DNA from: JAHEFX01 sp964614585
GTDB lineage: Bacteria; Actinomycetota; Acidimicrobiia; Spongiisociales; JAENVV01
Assembly (NCBI GenBank): GCA_964614585.1
Contig: CAZTLW010000071.1
Span: 1 to 12,303, forward strand
Length of the DNA stretch: 12,303 nt
Direction of reading: 5' to 3'
Shown here: in pieces, positions 11,718 to 12,303 of the stretch
Layout of the letters: each line of letters starts with the position of its first letter
Position numbering within the stretch: the stretch's first letter is position 1
Translations under genes and position numbers: made by a program
Notes under the pieces: model-generated
What the model saw: only the letters and a program-made list of their open reading frames with translations
The model's database searches: none
What the model was told of the DNA's origin: nothing

Positions 11718-12303
11718 ATGAAGCATTTGACCCGATGGTTGGTGCTGCTCTTGGCACTCTCGATGGTCGCCGCTGCCTGCGCGCAGGACGGCGACGAGGG
11801 AGAGGCCGGCGACACGACCACCACGACCGAAGCCGAGGGCGGCGAGGAAACCACGACCACCGAGGCGCCCGACGACGGCGACGAGGGTGATGGCGACGAC
11901 GGCGACATGATGGATGTCACCTTCGACGGCGTCACCGTCACCGAGGACACGATCAACATCGGCATGCTCGCCGACCTGTCCGGCCCGTTCGCCACGTTGG
12001 TGAAGGACATCGTCGATGCCCAGCTCTACACCTTCGACGCCTACAACGAGGCGGGCGGCGTCGCCGGCCAGTGGCAGATCAATGCCATCGTCCGGGACAC
12101 CTCCTACGACGTGACCCGGCACACCGAGCTCTACGCCGAGCTCGTCGACCAGGTCGTGGCCTTCACGCAGTCGACCGGTTCGCCGCACACGGCGGCGATC
12201 TCCTCCTCGCTGGTGGAGGACAACCGGTTCGCCATCCCGCTGTCGTGGTATTCGGGGTGGGCCGACGCCGACCTCGGCGGCAACGTGCTCGAGCAGGGCA
12301 TCA
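11718..12303 (+). CDS. ABC transporter substrate-binding lipoprotein (LivJ/LivK-like), N-terminal part
   Basis: The first 195 residues are present; the window ends inside the gene. This should be the extracytoplasmic receptor for the permeases upstream. A signal peptide (MKHLTRW, then hydrophobic 8-20) ends at C21 in VAAAC, a relaxed lipobox, so lipid anchoring is likely. Residues 22-65 are a low-complexity linker of Thr, Glu, Asp and Gly, then the periplasmic-binding fold begins at about 78: INIGMLADLSGPFATLVKDI, DAYNEAGGVAG, and later QSTGSPHTAAISSSL. The domain matches the Peripla_BP_6 (Leu/Ile/Val) family. AGGAGG (11706-11711) lies 6 nt before ATG 11718, the strongest ribosome-binding site in the operon, in keeping with binding proteins being made in excess. 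The ligand is not predictable from this half. Confidence 0.93.
   Translation, partial: MKHLTRWLVLLLALSMVAAACAQDGDEGEAGDTTTTTEAEGGEETTTTEAPDDGDEGDGDDGDMMDVTFDGVTVTEDTINIGMLADLSGPFATLVKDIVDAQLYTFDAYNEAGGVAGQWQINAIVRDTSYDVTRHTELYAELVDQVVAFTQSTGSPHTAAISSSLVEDNRFAIPLSWYSGWADADLGGNVLEQGI

Overview
The window is ordinary-looking chromosomal DNA from a high-GC actinobacterium. The lineage evidence is a WhiB-family iron-sulfur regulator, an actinobacterial zincin (DUF2342, 'F420-biosynthesis-associated'), an AhpE-type peroxiredoxin and a dihaem-type succinate dehydrogenase. Acidimicrobiia (Ilumatobacter-like) would fit, but that is an impression from gene content and protein style, not a computed placement. 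I see no tRNA, rRNA, CRISPR array, insertion sequence, integrase or toxin-antitoxin pair. Coding density is high and no gene-free stretch exceeds 200 bases.

Layout. 1-1228, minus strand: sdhC then the start of sdhA (the window cuts sdhA). 1229-1402: divergent control region holding a good promoter for whiB and a 30-bp imperfect dyad. 1403-2650, plus: a WhiB2/WhmD-like regulator and a membrane-anchored protein of unknown function. 2647-3609, minus: a nitrilase whose stop codon overlaps the unknown gene's stop tail to tail. 3693-3872, plus: a single tatA. 3888-4346, minus: an AhpE-like peroxiredoxin with an extra cysteine. 4411-6743, minus: an HtrA-type serine protease translationally coupled to a DUF2342 zincin. 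6744-6926: a spacer with nested inverted repeats. 6927-7343, minus: moaE. 7481-12303, plus: an acyl-CoA synthetase, two LivH/LivM-type ABC permeases and a lipoprotein substrate-binding protein cut by the window edge, packed with overlaps of 1 and 4 nt as one operon.

How the genes fit together. The sdh genes feed the menaquinone pool. HtrA and the zincin form a two-protease operon. The acyl-CoA synthetase with a branched-chain-type ABC importer suggests uptake of a carboxylic acid followed by CoA activation; the ATPase genes should lie downstream, outside the window.

Expression signals form the most consistent unexplained pattern. The four genes with no Shine-Dalgarno sequence (the unknown gene at 1733, tatA, htrA, moaE) each have a TANNNT hexamer ending 6 or 7 nt before the start codon, as expected for leaderless mRNAs. 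The other genes have recognisable Shine-Dalgarno sequences or are coupled by overlap. I did not find a clearly new multi-gene system. The best leads are the unknown 305-aa protein, the transporter-ligase operon and several candidate operators.
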